In this document: positions 52,518 through 62,255 of the stretch, one piece after another | How positions within the stretch are numbered: the first letter of the stretch is position 1 | How the letters are laid out: each line of letters begins with the position of its first letter | NCBI RefSeq assembly: GCF_000227115.2 | Contig: NC_016483.1 | Span: 434,001-498,000, forward strand | Source: Naumovozyma dairenensis CBS 421 | Lineage: Eukaryota; Ascomycota; Saccharomycetes; Saccharomycetales; Saccharomycetaceae | DNA: 64,000 nucleotides | Reading direction: 5' to 3' | Notes under the pieces: generated by a model | Databases searched by the model: none | Told to the model about the DNA's origin: nothing | The model's input: only the letters and a program-made list of their open reading frames with translations | Program-made: the position numbers and the translations under genes

Positions 52518-53624
52518 TTAACCAATTTAATTTTATTTTTTTCCCTTAATTTATTTCGATCAAAGGTTTGATTGGTAATTTAAGAGTTAGAAATTAAATT
52601 GTTATGTAATGAAACTAATCGATATTGAAACAGTAATTAACGAGTCGGGGTACCTTTAACTTCAACATGTGTCGCTCGACGAAAACACTTAGCCTTTTCT
52701 TTTTCTTTTCTTGGATAAAGAAATAAAATGACAATTCTCATTCTAGTTTTCAGTCCATTACCTATCGTTTCTTATGTAAATCCAGTCTATTATTTGATTA
52801 ATTTGAGCTATTATAATTTACTCATCCGTTTCCAAGACACGTCCCTTGTTTAGGCCTGAGAGGCGTAAAGGGTTTAGGGTAGAAAGGAAATGCTTGACCG
52901 GACAAGTTTTGGCGGAAAGGGTAGGTCACAAACAAAACGTGTAAAGGTAGTTTGAACGGTAGAATGATTTTGAAAATACCAACTATATATGTAAAAAAAA
53001 AGTACTTATAGGACATACTCGAGATGTAAGTCAAGTGTAATCCATATAAAAATATATTAAATACATGCACTTTGTCAAAAGATAGTGCCTTTTGAGACGA
53101 AGCTATGCTTTGGGAAGTCGTAAGATAAGTATGATGAAGAGAAGCATAGAAAGACGATGTCTGTTGTTACCCGTACTCCTAGATGCAGCTCCGCAAGCAT
53201 AGGGTACGATAGTAAATATCGAAAAGGGGACTGACTGAAAAACGGGGGGGATGTGAATAACAATTAGGTCTGGTTTTTTCGTCACGCAGTCACTCACCGG
53301 CTATTGATAAAATCCCACCGTGTGTCAGCAGCGCAAATTGGAAATGCGGAAATGCGAAAAAAATTTCCCAACTTATTTACGTACTGTGTATGGGCTGCGG
53401 CAAATATACGTGCTTAACATAGCATCAGGCGAAAGACCACTCGTTCTTTTCCTTCCACCTCATTTTTCACGTATATCGTTGATTGCAAGCTTCTTCACAA
53501 CAAAGCCTGCTTTGGACAGACTCTTAATTACTCGTACTAGCATCAATCTAGTTATCCCATTCAGATCGTTTAGATAGCAATCTGAGATCCTCGTATTACC
53601 GGGAAGAAATTGAAGACTAAAATC

Positions 53625-53655
<31 letters not shown>

Positions 53656-53741
53656 AACAGCCCAACTCCGACTAGGTTTATTATAATTTTGTTTTCTTTC
53701 TGTGATAAAAATCTAGTTAGGTATATTTATATTTTAAAACC
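52518..53741. other. Intergenic region U3-KES1 (1.2 kb)
   Basis: Contains a TAGGGT motif near 52876, a Reb1-type TTACCCG at about 53168, a possible C/D-box-like pair (ATGATGA at 53131-53137 and CTGA at about 53232) without a convincing terminal stem, and ATT repeats near 53625-53655. No protein gene was recognised. The right part is the KES1 promoter. Confidence 0.5.
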
Positions 53742-55043
53742 ATGTCCCAATACGCTAGTTCATCATCCTGGACATCCTTCCTAAAATCAATTGCATCATT
53801 CAATGGTGATCTTTCGTCATTATCGGCTCCACCATTCATCTTAGCTCCAATCTCTTTATCAGAATTCTCTCAATATTGGGCTGAACATCCAGATTTATTC
53901 CTAGACCCATCCTTCATCAACAAGGACAACTATGCAAACTATCTAGGAGCCGAAATAGAATGTGAATCTCCAGAAATGACTCGCATGTTATCTGTTACCA
54001 AATGGTTCATATCTACTTTAAAATCTCAATATTGTTCTCGTAATGAATCAATGGGATCTGAAAAGAAACCATTGAACCCATTCCTTGGTGAAGTATTCGT
54101 CGGTAAATGGGAAAACAAAGATCATCCCGAATTCGGTGAAACTGTCCTATTATCTGAACAAGTCTCTCATCATCCTCCAGTCACTGCATACACAATCTTT
54201 AATGATAAAAATAAAGTTAAATTACAAGGGTATAATCAAGTTAAGGCAACTTTCACTAAATCTTTAATGTTAACTGTGAAACAATATGGTCATACTTTAT
54301 TGGAAGTCAATGATGAATCGTTTTTGATTACTCCTCCTCCTTTACATATCGAGGGGATATTGATGGCTTCACCATTCGTTGAATTGGAGGGGAAATCTTA
54401 TATTCAATCATCCACTGGGATGCTTTGTGTAGTGGAATTCTCTGGAAGAGGTTATTTCTCCGGTAAGAAGAATTCATTTAAGGCAAGAATTTATAAAGAT
54501 GCTGCTGATTCTAAAGATAAGGAAAATGCTTTGTATACAATAAGTGGTCAATGGTCTGGTATTAGTAAGATAGTTAAAAATAATTCTAAAGAGGAAGTTT
54601 TGTTTTATGATGCTGGGAAAGTCGCCGCGGAACATCTTTATGTTAAACCATTGGAGGAACAACATCCTTTGGAAAGTAGAAGAGCTTGGCAACATGTTGC
54701 AGAAGCTATTACTTTGGGTGATTTCGATTTGATTGCAAAGACTAAGACTGAATTAGAAGAAAGCCAAAGAGAGTTAAGAAAAGTTGAAGAGGCTAAGGGA
54801 ATTAGTTGGCAAAGAAGATGGTTCCATGATGTTGATTATTCAGAGGAACCAGATGAAAGCTCATACGTACCACAATCAAATGATATTTTCTTGAAATTAG
54901 CAAGTGCCTTTTCTTTATCTACTAAGAATGTTCCAAGTGGTACTTTAATCGGTGATAGAGAAGATAAGAAGGAGGGATTAACTTCTGTACATTGGAGATT
55001 TAAAAGGCATTTATGGGAAGATGAAAAGGAAATCGTTTTATAG
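53742..55043 (+). CDS. KES1: Oxysterol-binding protein Kes1/Osh4
   Basis: Short (ORD-only) OSBP-related protein that exchanges sterol for PI4P between ER and Golgi membranes and restrains Sec14-dependent traffic. The 433 residues match Kes1/Osh4 and its ohnologue Hes1/Osh5 (both 434). The OSBP fingerprint EQVSHHPPV is at residues 139-147, with His143/His144 for the PI4P headgroup, preceded by [11 protein letters not shown]. The amphipathic N-terminal lid region ([19 protein letters not shown]) is present. The C-terminal [16 protein letters not shown] is typical. NOP53 follows as in the KES1 (YPL145C-YPL146C) arrangement; HES1 is the alternative name. Confidence 0.95.
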   Translation: MSQYASSSSWTSFLKSIASFNGDLSSLSAPPFILAPISLSEFSQYWAEHPDLFLDPSFINKDNYANYLGAEIECESPEMTRMLSVTKWFISTLKSQYCSRNESMGSEKKPLNPFLGEVFVGKWENKDHPEFGETVLLSEQVSHHPPVTAYTIFNDKNKVKLQGYNQVKATFTKSLMLTVKQYGHTLLEVNDESFLITPPPLHIEGILMASPFVELEGKSYIQSSTGMLCVVEFSGRGYFSGKKNSFKARIYKDAADSKDKENALYTISGQWSGISKIVKNNSKEEVLFYDAGKVAAEHLYVKPLEEQHPLESRRAWQHVAEAITLGDFDLIAKTKTELEESQRELRKVEEAKGISWQRRWFHDVDYSEEPDESSYVPQSNDIFLKLASAFSLSTKNVPSGTLIGDREDKKEGLTSVHWRFKRHLWEDEKEIVL

Positions 55044-55674
55044 ATGGTTATGAGACGAGAAAACAATGTAATTCAATCGTAACGGTCTATGAAAGGAAAC
55101 GAGATTAAGACTAAAATAAAATAAAAACCAATACAATACTTATAGAAAAAAAATTGAACCACTTCAGTAGTTACCCTTCTCCGAATATGCAGTGTTTCTT
55201 TTTTTTTTTTAAAGAAACGGCAATGATTACGACCTACTTTTTGTATGTATCGAATATGTTTTATGTTCGATATTTTACCCGCTCTATATTAATTAACTCT
55301 ACCAACATTTATACTACTTTACACTTTTTATTATTATTATTGTTATTATTATAACACTTTTGTATCTGTATCTTAGCGTATTCGAACAAATCAACCTGGC
55401 ACTTTAGCTTACGTTTTACTGTCGTTTTTCACAAATCGTTGTGAACGAATTTTTTTTTATTTTCCAAAGAAAATTTTGTACGGAAAAAAAGAGATGAGAT
55501 GAGATGGTAAATGCGATGAGCTTTGAAATTTTTCACTACGTATAATATCACAGTAGACTTATTACAATTTATAAAGAAGTCTATAGGAAAACAGTAGGAA
55601 ACATAACGTAATCTGCTATCATTGATATAATCAAAAAGTCTGGTACTTAAATCCATTTTAATATAAATCCAATA
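55044..55674. other. Intergenic region KES1-NOP53
   Basis: About 630 bp with homopolymer T and A runs and an ATT tract near 55328-55350. It carries the PAC/RRPE pair listed separately. No gene was seen. Confidence 0.55.
55491..55535 (+). promoter_or_regulatory. GATGAG array with PAC and RRPE, NOP53 promoter
   Basis: GAGATGAGATGAGATG (about 55491-55506) is followed by a perfect PAC element GCGATGAG (55513-55520) and immediately by an RRPE-type AAATTTTTCA (55526-55535), about 140 bp before the NOP53 start. PAC plus RRPE is the standard ribosome-biogenesis promoter pair (Dot6/Tod6 and Stb3 sites). Confidence 0.65.
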
Positions 55675-57027
55675 ATGGCTCCTGTTTCTGCGAAAGAGAG
55701 GCCCTCTCAATATAAACAATCATCTCGTAAAGGTAAGAAGGCTTGGAGAAAGAATATTGATTTAACTGACATTGAGAAATCTATCGAGACTAAAATTGAA
55801 CAAGAAATCTCTCATGGTGTTTCTGATATCTCCACTTTACAAGATACTGCACTCTTCCAAGTTGATATTGAAGGTGATAATGTTTTGAAAAATAAATTAA
55901 TCAAGAGGAAACAAATTAAGAAAAATTTGAAAAGTAAAGAAATATTGGATAGTATTAAAACAACTTCAAAAATTGGAGCTGTTACACATCGTAATCATCA
56001 TCTTACTGAAGATGAAAAACTAGCTAAGAAGAAAGTTCAAGGTGTAAGTAAAAAGGAATTGAATAAATTATTAGCGTTGGCTGGGAGAGTTCAAGGTGAA
56101 TATAAGCTCAAGGCACGTTTAGCTAAGGATGGGTTAGTGAAATCTCAATCATTTGTATTTATGGGGTTCAAGAAGATTCTTAAAGTTCAACTTCCCTCAG
56201 GGATCAAATTGGATGCATCAGTTAAAGAGAAGATTCCAGAAGAGTTATTGACCATGTCTACAACCAGTTGGTCTGTTGCTTCTGTGAAACCAGAAACATT
56301 GAAGAAAGCTCCTTTACAATTGAGAGAGTTTCAAGAATTGCCTCATGCTGGGAAATCATACAATCCAGATAAGAAAGAATGGTCATCTTTAATAGATAAA
56401 GAATATCAAGTGGAAAAAATTAAAGAAGAAAATAGAATAGCATTGGAAGAATATAGAGAAAGAATCAAACATTTGATCGAAACACTTGATGATAATGAAG
56501 AAGAAGAGTCTTCTAATGATGAAAAGGAAGAAGAATTTGATGAAGACGAAGATAATACTTCAGATGTAGTCAAATTATCTATCAATACTCCTGTTCAAAA
56601 TAAGAAAAAGACTAAATATCAAAGAAATAAAGCAAAGAGACACGAAGAGAAGATGAAACTACAACAAGAGTTGAAGAAGTTGAAGCAACAAGTTCATGAA
56701 TTAGAGAAATTGGAAAACATTGAAGAAGAAGTCCTTCTTAAATTCATTGAAGATAAAAATAAGAAACAAACCACCGCAGGTGGAAAGATAAAGAAAACCA
56801 AGAAATTTGGTACAAAATATGGTCTTCTTGATGAAAGACTTGAAGTTAAATTCTCTGATGAACTATCCGACTCTCTAAGAAAATTGAAGCCTGAAGGAAA
56901 CCTCCTCTATGATAATGTAAGGAAACTACAAAGTTCAGGTAAGATTGAATCTCGTGTACCTGTTAAGAGAGGCAGAAGATATAAGCAAAAGATCACTGAA
57001 AAATGGACTCACAAAGATTTCAAATAA
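55675..57027 (+). CDS. NOP53: 60S biogenesis factor Nop53
   Basis: Nop53 (GLTSCR2/PICT1 family) recruits the Mtr4-exosome to pre-60S particles for ITS2 trimming. The 450-residue length matches S. cerevisiae (455). The N-terminus RPSQYKQSSRKGKKAWRKNID is the family signature. An LFQVD segment (residues about 60-64, ALFQVDIEGD) resembles the Mtr4-binding AIM motif. The middle has an acidic stretch (about 265-300) and the C-terminal half is Lys/Glu-rich helical, ending VPVKRGRRYKQKITEKWTHKDFK. The promoter has PAC and RRPE elements. Confidence 0.95.
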   Translation: MAPVSAKERPSQYKQSSRKGKKAWRKNIDLTDIEKSIETKIEQEISHGVSDISTLQDTALFQVDIEGDNVLKNKLIKRKQIKKNLKSKEILDSIKTTSKIGAVTHRNHHLTEDEKLAKKKVQGVSKKELNKLLALAGRVQGEYKLKARLAKDGLVKSQSFVFMGFKKILKVQLPSGIKLDASVKEKIPEELLTMSTTSWSVASVKPETLKKAPLQLREFQELPHAGKSYNPDKKEWSSLIDKEYQVEKIKEENRIALEEYRERIKHLIETLDDNEEEESSNDEKEEEFDEDEDNTSDVVKLSINTPVQNKKKTKYQRNKAKRHEEKMKLQQELKKLKQQVHELEKLENIEEEVLLKFIEDKNKKQTTAGGKIKKTKKFGTKYGLLDERLEVKFSDELSDSLRKLKPEGNLLYDNVRKLQSSGKIESRVPVKRGRRYKQKITEKWTHKDFK

Positions 57028-57336
57028 AAAGGAAAACAATAATAACGCTTGAATCATTCATTCTTATAGAGTACATCATATATTATTACATACATATATA
57101 ACTTTGGCTGCTGACGAACATATTCTAATTTGTATATTAATTATAAAGTTTTTCACAACATTTTAAAAAGTTAAACGAACTGTACCATATCATGTCACCT
57201 AAAAACTTTGGTATGGGCTTTTAAAATCTCATTATTTTGAAGTTTTTAATTTGAATTCTTCATATTAAAAAGATGGAGTTTTCACTAATGCCAAGCTCCA
57301 GGCACAGGCACAGTTCAAAGGAGACTAAGAAACAAA
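57028..57336. other. Intergenic region NOP53-PPT2
   Basis: About 310 bp of AT-rich sequence between tandem genes; nothing specific was seen. PXA1 (YPL147W), which lies here in S. cerevisiae, is absent. Confidence 0.55.
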
Positions 57337-57858
57337 ATGCAAAAACTACAAATGTTAAGACAGGCTCGAAACCTTTTAGGTATTGGTACTGATATTGTAT
57401 ATTTACCAAGATTTCAACGTCTGTTGATGAAGTACACAAACGATGATGATGTATATGCAATCAAGAGTAGTTCGGCTTTAGACAGGATAAATGACAAATT
57501 TATGCACCCTATTGAAAGAGCTACTTTCCGATCCTTAGCAAATGAATCACTTTCTAAAAGGGCAAAATATTTAGCAGGGGTGTGGGCAACGAAGGAGGCA
57601 ACATTGAAGGCACTCCATTGTTATATCCCTTCAGAACATATACCGCCTGCTCAAGTGATATATACAAAATTACTTTACAAGACTAATAATACATCTACAG
57701 GGTCACCTCAGTTGCAATTCGATAAAAACTTTTCAACTACTACACCGTTGTATTCACAGTTCTTTCGAGATTATATAAATGGTAAGATAAGTACGTTACT
57801 TTCTATTTCTCACGACGAACAATACCTAGTTTCATTTGTATGTCTGACATCTAAATGA
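57337..57858 (+). CDS. PPT2: Mitochondrial phosphopantetheine:protein transferase
   Basis: Ppt2 transfers 4'-phosphopantetheine from CoA to the mitochondrial acyl-carrier protein Acp1, enabling type II fatty acid and lipoate synthesis. The 173 residues equal the S. cerevisiae length. Both Mg2+/CoA signatures of the AcpS family are present: GIGTDIVYLPRF near the N-terminus and the downstream GVWATKEATLKAL. The first residues (MQKLQMLRQARNLLG) could serve as a short mitochondrial targeting signal. It lies between NOP53 and ABP140/ATG5, consistent with YPL148C. Confidence 0.93.
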   Translation: MQKLQMLRQARNLLGIGTDIVYLPRFQRLLMKYTNDDDVYAIKSSSALDRINDKFMHPIERATFRSLANESLSKRAKYLAGVWATKEATLKALHCYIPSEHIPPAQVIYTKLLYKTNNTSTGSPQLQFDKNFSTTTPLYSQFFRDYINGKISTLLSISHDEQYLVSFVCLTSK

Positions 57859-58236
57859 AATAGACAACAGATGCCTGTACTGTTTAACATGAAGGATATA
57901 AAGCTGACCTTTTCAAGTAAAAGTGGTCAGATTATCGACTTCATCACGTTACATCTTTAATCGCTGCTATTGCAACTGCTACTTCTATTATCCCCTCGTT
58001 GTCACTACCACACTGCTATATATATATACATATAGAAGGACTACCCCTTCTAACACCACGGAAGCAGCCCCGCTTACGTCGTTGAAACATGTACAACATA
58101 TGGAAACATAAGAAAAATATCTTGAAACTTTTCAATTTTGGTCATACAAGATAAATGCTAATTGTTATACTAGGTCATATATATATATATTTGAAATCGA
58201 TACATAAGAGGCAAACAACGAGACTCAATTGGTACA
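57859..58236. other. Intergenic region PPT2-ABP140
   Basis: 378 bp with TA repeats near 58018-58030 and 58179-58190. This is the ABP140-like gene's promoter; nothing else was recognised. Confidence 0.55.
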
Positions 58237-59264
58237 ATGGGTGTTGCTGACTTAATTAAGAAGTTCGAGAAAATCGCCAAGAACGATGGGGATGATTCTA
58301 TTACTCCAGCGAGGAGTCCAACTAGACCTCATTTCGAATTGAACAAAGAGGTAGACCACAATGATGAAATTGAAGTACCTACTAATGATTCTGCTGCTGC
58401 TAATGAAGAGGAAGAAACTGCAGCAGATGGTCCTGGTTTTGAAGTTAAATCTGAAGAAACAGTAGCTGAACAGGATACCGCCACCGCTACCGTCGAAGAA
58501 GAACGAGCTCCTCAAGAAGAGATTAAAGTTGATGAAGTCAAACCTACGACACCAGTAGTTGAAACTCCACCTCAAAATGAATCTGACATAGAAGTTGAAT
58601 CTAAACAAGAGCCAGAAATTGAAACTCCTATTGTTGAAGAAAAGCAACAAGATAAGGATGAAAATAACGAAGTTGAAGTTGAAGAAGTAGCAACAACTGA
58701 AGCCGAGGATAGTGAAGAATTGCAAGATCAAGTCGAAACGCCTATCGAAGACGAACCAACAGTTGAGACTCCAATCTATGAAGAACAAACCGAACCTGCA
58801 GCGACTGCACTTGCAGAAAATGAGGTCGAAGTTGAAGATGTGACAGCTAACCCAGAAAAGAAGAAGGAAACTGAAGCCCAAATTGAAATGGAAACTAAAG
58901 CTGGCGAAGAAAAAAAACTGCTTCAGGCGAGGAAGAGACTAGTGAGCCCCAAGCTGAATTCGTTAGTGAAACTCAGGATAATACTCCAATACCAGATGAA
59001 GTAATTGAACCAGAAGACACCGAAGTTGCCCAAGAATCAACTCAAGAACCATCGGACGCTCAAATAAAGGAACCCAAAAATGTTGAAGAAGGTGAAGTGG
59101 AAGAATCTGACGAGGAAGAGCATGACGATGAACCAACTGAAGAAACAGAAAGCCCGGCTCAACAGGCTTCAACTTCTTCGCCAACGAAAAATAAAAAGAA
59201 AAATAACAAAAAAAGAATAAGAAAAAGAAGAAAGGTGGCCATTAAATACAGCAGCCTCTCTTAG
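58237..59264 (+). CDS. ABP140: Abp140 N-terminal half (Lifeact), no methyltransferase, frame broken at A-runs
   Basis: The first 17 residues (MGVADLIKKFEKIAKND) are the F-actin-binding Lifeact peptide of Abp140. A Glu/Val/Thr-rich acidic region and a Lys/Asn-rich tract (about 59187-59235) follow, the same order as in Abp140. The N-terminal frame is coherent to codon 227, where an A8 run (58910-58917) ends it; read on, it gives a basic out-of-character tail and stops at 59004. The acidic composition continues without stops in the -1 frame from 58917 to a TAG at 59264. A second -1 step at the A7 run (59208-59214) would give a Lys-rich end stopping at 59245. The Trm140 methyltransferase domain (about 350 residues in S. 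cerevisiae, reached there by a +1 frameshift) is missing, and ATG5 begins its 3' end only 220 bp on. Neighbours PPT2 and ATG5 agree with YOR239W/YPL149W synteny. Confidence 0.85.
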
Positions 59265-59487
59265 AAGCTACTGACTTGGAATCAACTGAAATAATGTTGT
59301 TTCTTGCGTTATATGTCCTAATTTACGTAGGCATTACATCATAGTCATGAATAAAATTTAATAATATAGATTACATTTACTTTCTATAAAGCATTAAATA
59401 CATAATAATAATAACAACACTAATACTAATAATAAGGAACGTCACATATTAATATAATAATCAACTAGTCATTATGGTAAAATCGGC

Positions 59488-60315
59488 TTACGTGTTAGCT
59501 GGTTGCTCCTGAATAATCAAATGTAAAAATCCATCAAAACTGAGAAATCTGTCATACACCTCTTTCAAGCTCGACTTTTTTGGTATTACAACCCCATGAG
59601 ATATTATGGCAATTTCGGAAGATGACAAACCTTCAGTTATATTAATAACCTTATTTTCTATACCATCGTCATTCAATGATGGGGCAACAGGTTGAATAAA
59701 TTTATCATTTATATGAATGACGACAGGAATAAACCGTGCCTTTTTCGGTATTATTCTCGTCGATATATTATTAAAGGTTTCCATATCTCTTCGTAAGATG
59801 CTTTCCCAAAAACTTTGGCCTTCCTTCCTCGAAATTGACATTATTTGTTTCGAAGATCCTCTCAAAATGAAACACACTTGCTTCCATTGATGCATCCAAT
59901 ATTTCTCAATTTGTTTCGTACCTTCAATGATAGGTATAACATTTCTAGGTACTTGTGATCCACAAGTTAGGTTGATTCTCCACATATTTAAATGATTGGT
60001 ATCCCTCGCAGCAGTAATAACGTCCTTAGTATTCATAATGTCGTAAAGGACACCAGTGGGATAATTCCATGAGAGAGGAATACCGTCATATTCAAACCAA
60101 AAGTTTAGCTCCTTTAGATCTTTCAGATTAACACGGATGTAAGCCTCAAGTCGCGTAAGGATATAGTCCAAGTAATTCATTATGTAGGAGTCCCTCGGTA
60201 TCCTTAAATTGACCATCGTTTTATTTTTAGGTATACCTTTAATGACCAACTCGGGATCAATGGTTACTTCAACGTTTAAAGCGCCATCCCAAACCAGTTT
60301 CCTTATTGCATTCAT
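59488..60315 (-). CDS. ATG5: Autophagy protein Atg5
   Basis: Atg5 is conjugated to Atg12 and, with Atg16, acts as the E3-like complex for Atg8 lipidation in autophagosome formation. The 275-residue protein (294 in S. cerevisiae) begins IRKLVWDGALNVEVTID, the conserved start of the first ubiquitin-like fold. The helical region containing the Atg12 acceptor lysine follows (EGTKQIEKYW, with Lys134 the best alignment to human Lys130), then FWESILRRDMETFNNIS and the second ubiquitin-like fold, ending SFDGFLHLIIQEQP. It lies between PPT2/ABP140 and the YPL150W-type kinase, as in S. cerevisiae. Confidence 0.95.
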   Translation of the reverse strand: MNAIRKLVWDGALNVEVTIDPELVIKGIPKNKTMVNLRIPRDSYIMNYLDYILTRLEAYIRVNLKDLKELNFWFEYDGIPLSWNYPTGVLYDIMNTKDVITAARDTNHLNMWRINLTCGSQVPRNVIPIIEGTKQIEKYWMHQWKQVCFILRGSSKQIMSISRKEGQSFWESILRRDMETFNNISTRIIPKKARFIPVVIHINDKFIQPVAPSLNDDGIENKVINITEGLSSSEIAIISHGVVIPKKSSLKEVYDRFLSFDGFLHLIIQEQPANT

Positions 60316-60542
60316 TCCAGATATAGAGCATCACCCGATCTTGCTTATGTTTAGGTAGAAGATGAGTACTGGTTCTTGATTTGTCATATCTTTTATCTTT
60401 AGAAGTCGAACAGTTCCATATAGACCATAAAAGACTTATTATTATATACGTTTAAGCGATGTGACATTTTTTGACATAAAAAAGCATTCATCAAATAATA
60501 CAACTATCCTAAAGGTTCAGTGAGGAAAAAGGTCAACTGGGG

Positions 60543-62147
60543 ATGCTAAAAATAGTGAAACCTACTACTCCTATCGATCATGAATGGTTATGGCAATATG
60601 ATGATGGAGAAAAAGACATAAATGTGTTTGATGCCCCTACTAAAGTATACCTGGTATTTGGAATCTTCTACTTAGATCGATTTGCCAAAGAAACTTTCGC
60701 GAAAGTTGAGGGCATCTTACAACAAGTTCAAGCAAATATTCAAGAATGGAACACCTTGTACCCCTGGTCAGAATATAATGGCATATCCATGGAACTAAAA
60801 TATATGAATGATGGATTACCGTATATATTTGGACAACTATGTGAAGAAGATAATATACAGAATGAAGAATCACTTGTGGTGGCAATGTTGCAGGAGGTAT
60901 CTTTACAACTGGGATCACAACTGTTCATCAAAATATCTGCTACGGATGGAGACAATATCTTGGCAGAATTCAACGAATGTATACCCGAAGAATATGAATA
61001 CCCGGTAGCTAATAATCGATTTTGGATTTATGAGGGGAAATTTGTAATGATTCCTACCTACTTTTATGAAGGTCGCGGTCTTAAACCAAATGAAGCTTTG
61101 GAGTTTCTCACAAAAGCCCCTTTCAAATGTATCGAAATTGACAAACTGAGCCAATGCATTAGGGACAAAATAATAAACCCTCATCCAAACGCTACTTTTG
61201 CAGAACTAGGCAAACTTATGCTTGTAATTGAAGACCAAGACTTTTTGACTATTTTAAAGGACAATTCACAAATTATTAGTTATTTAGTTAAATCCTTGAT
61301 AAAGGATGAAATCACTAATGTTCAAGATATAATCAAAAAAGAAAATGTTTCAGATCAAGATAAAAACCAACCTACTGAATTTTTAATACCGAAAAACCAT
61401 GCGAATTTATTATCTTTATACTTAGATATTCATAAATTAAAGGACGATCCTCTGAAGATACCGATGTACTGCGGCAGAATCCTTCACCAAGTGTTTAAAT
61501 CATTAATAGATAATTCCGAGTTAAAGATCAATGAAGTATCATCAGCAACCGTAAAGTGGAAAGAAAGTAATCTGTTGAAAGACTATAAATTTGAGACTAT
61601 CGCTTTAGAGGAACCTTTCAAACCACAAAGCGACGTGGAACCAACTGAAGAATTGATGGATAAGCTGGGAAATTTCTTTAAAAGTGATATGGATAAAGAA
61701 TTTAATGATTCATCCTTGAAAGAGAACAAGCTAAGCAATGTCGATAGCGAAGATGAATTTAGCGATGAAAGGGAGGGAAATGATCAGGCGAAGAAATATT
61801 TCGAAGATGAAAATATAAGTATAGATGAAGATGATTTTTTCGAGTTTTTCTTGAAGGAAGCTCTAAAATTGAAGGAAGAAGAAATCGAAACCTTCCGTAA
61901 GCAAGATAGCAAAAAGGAACAAACCGTTGGAGATTTACAAAAGAAAACTAACTTAGATGTTGAAGATGATGGAGAAAGTGAACTGCGAGAATTGGTGGCC
62001 GAATTAGATACCGACTCGCAAGAAGGTGCCATAGATGCTTTCACTAATTTATTTGATTCATTATCGGTAGATGGTGCCCCAAGTGGGCCTTTCCAAACTA
62101 TGTTAAGAAACTTGAGTGAACAGAATGGACATAAAAATGAGACGTAA
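60543..62147 (+). CDS. Ecdysoneless/SGT1 (ECD) family protein
   Basis: A 534-residue protein resembling the SGT1/ecdysoneless (ECD) Pfam family; human ECD was first named suppressor of GCR two. Family-like features are the early WPWSEYNGISMELKY-type segment (here YPWSEYNG), the block DGDNILAEFNECIPEEYEYPVANNRFWIYEGKFVMIPTYF (about residues 138-177, with NRxWIYxGxxVMIP) and a distal CGRILHQVFK segment. The C-terminal third is highly acidic (about 360-500), as in ECD proteins, which contact splicing and R2TP components in animals. To my knowledge S. cerevisiae has no gene of this family, so it is not part of either chromosome XV or XVI track. The assignment is based on motif appearance. Confidence 0.7.
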   Translation: MLKIVKPTTPIDHEWLWQYDDGEKDINVFDAPTKVYLVFGIFYLDRFAKETFAKVEGILQQVQANIQEWNTLYPWSEYNGISMELKYMNDGLPYIFGQLCEEDNIQNEESLVVAMLQEVSLQLGSQLFIKISATDGDNILAEFNECIPEEYEYPVANNRFWIYEGKFVMIPTYFYEGRGLKPNEALEFLTKAPFKCIEIDKLSQCIRDKIINPHPNATFAELGKLMLVIEDQDFLTILKDNSQIISYLVKSLIKDEITNVQDIIKKENVSDQDKNQPTEFLIPKNHANLLSLYLDIHKLKDDPLKIPMYCGRILHQVFKSLIDNSELKINEVSSATVKWKESNLLKDYKFETIALEEPFKPQSDVEPTEELMDKLGNFFKSDMDKEFNDSSLKENKLSNVDSEDEFSDEREGNDQAKKYFEDENISIDEDDFFEFFLKEALKLKEEEIETFRKQDSKKEQTVGDLQKKTNLDVEDDGESELRELVAELDTDSQEGAIDAFTNLFDSLSVDGAPSGPFQTMLRNLSEQNGHKNET

Positions 62148-62255
62148 ATTTATTATATATCATTGAAATTGTTCGAACCCATCAATTTGTACTTAAAATC
62201 TTTAGTCTATAAAGTTGGTATATAATTAGTCTTAAAGTACTTATGTAATTGTTTT

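Noticed and set aside
58252..58881. 209-codon open frame antisense to ABP140
   Set aside because: Its Phe/Ser/Arg-rich, repetitive translation is the mirror of the acidic GAA-rich gene on the plus strand; no independent signals.
59256..59268. CTTAGAA near the end of ABP140 as a relic of the CTTAGGC +1 frameshift site
   Set aside because: It is in the right place relative to the Lys-rich tract, but differs at the key bases, is out of the current frame and has no downstream methyltransferase frame to enter.
62165..62185. GTTCGAACCC resembling a tRNA B box
   Set aside because: No A box, no cloverleaf arms and no Pol III terminator at the right distances; the space between genes is too small.
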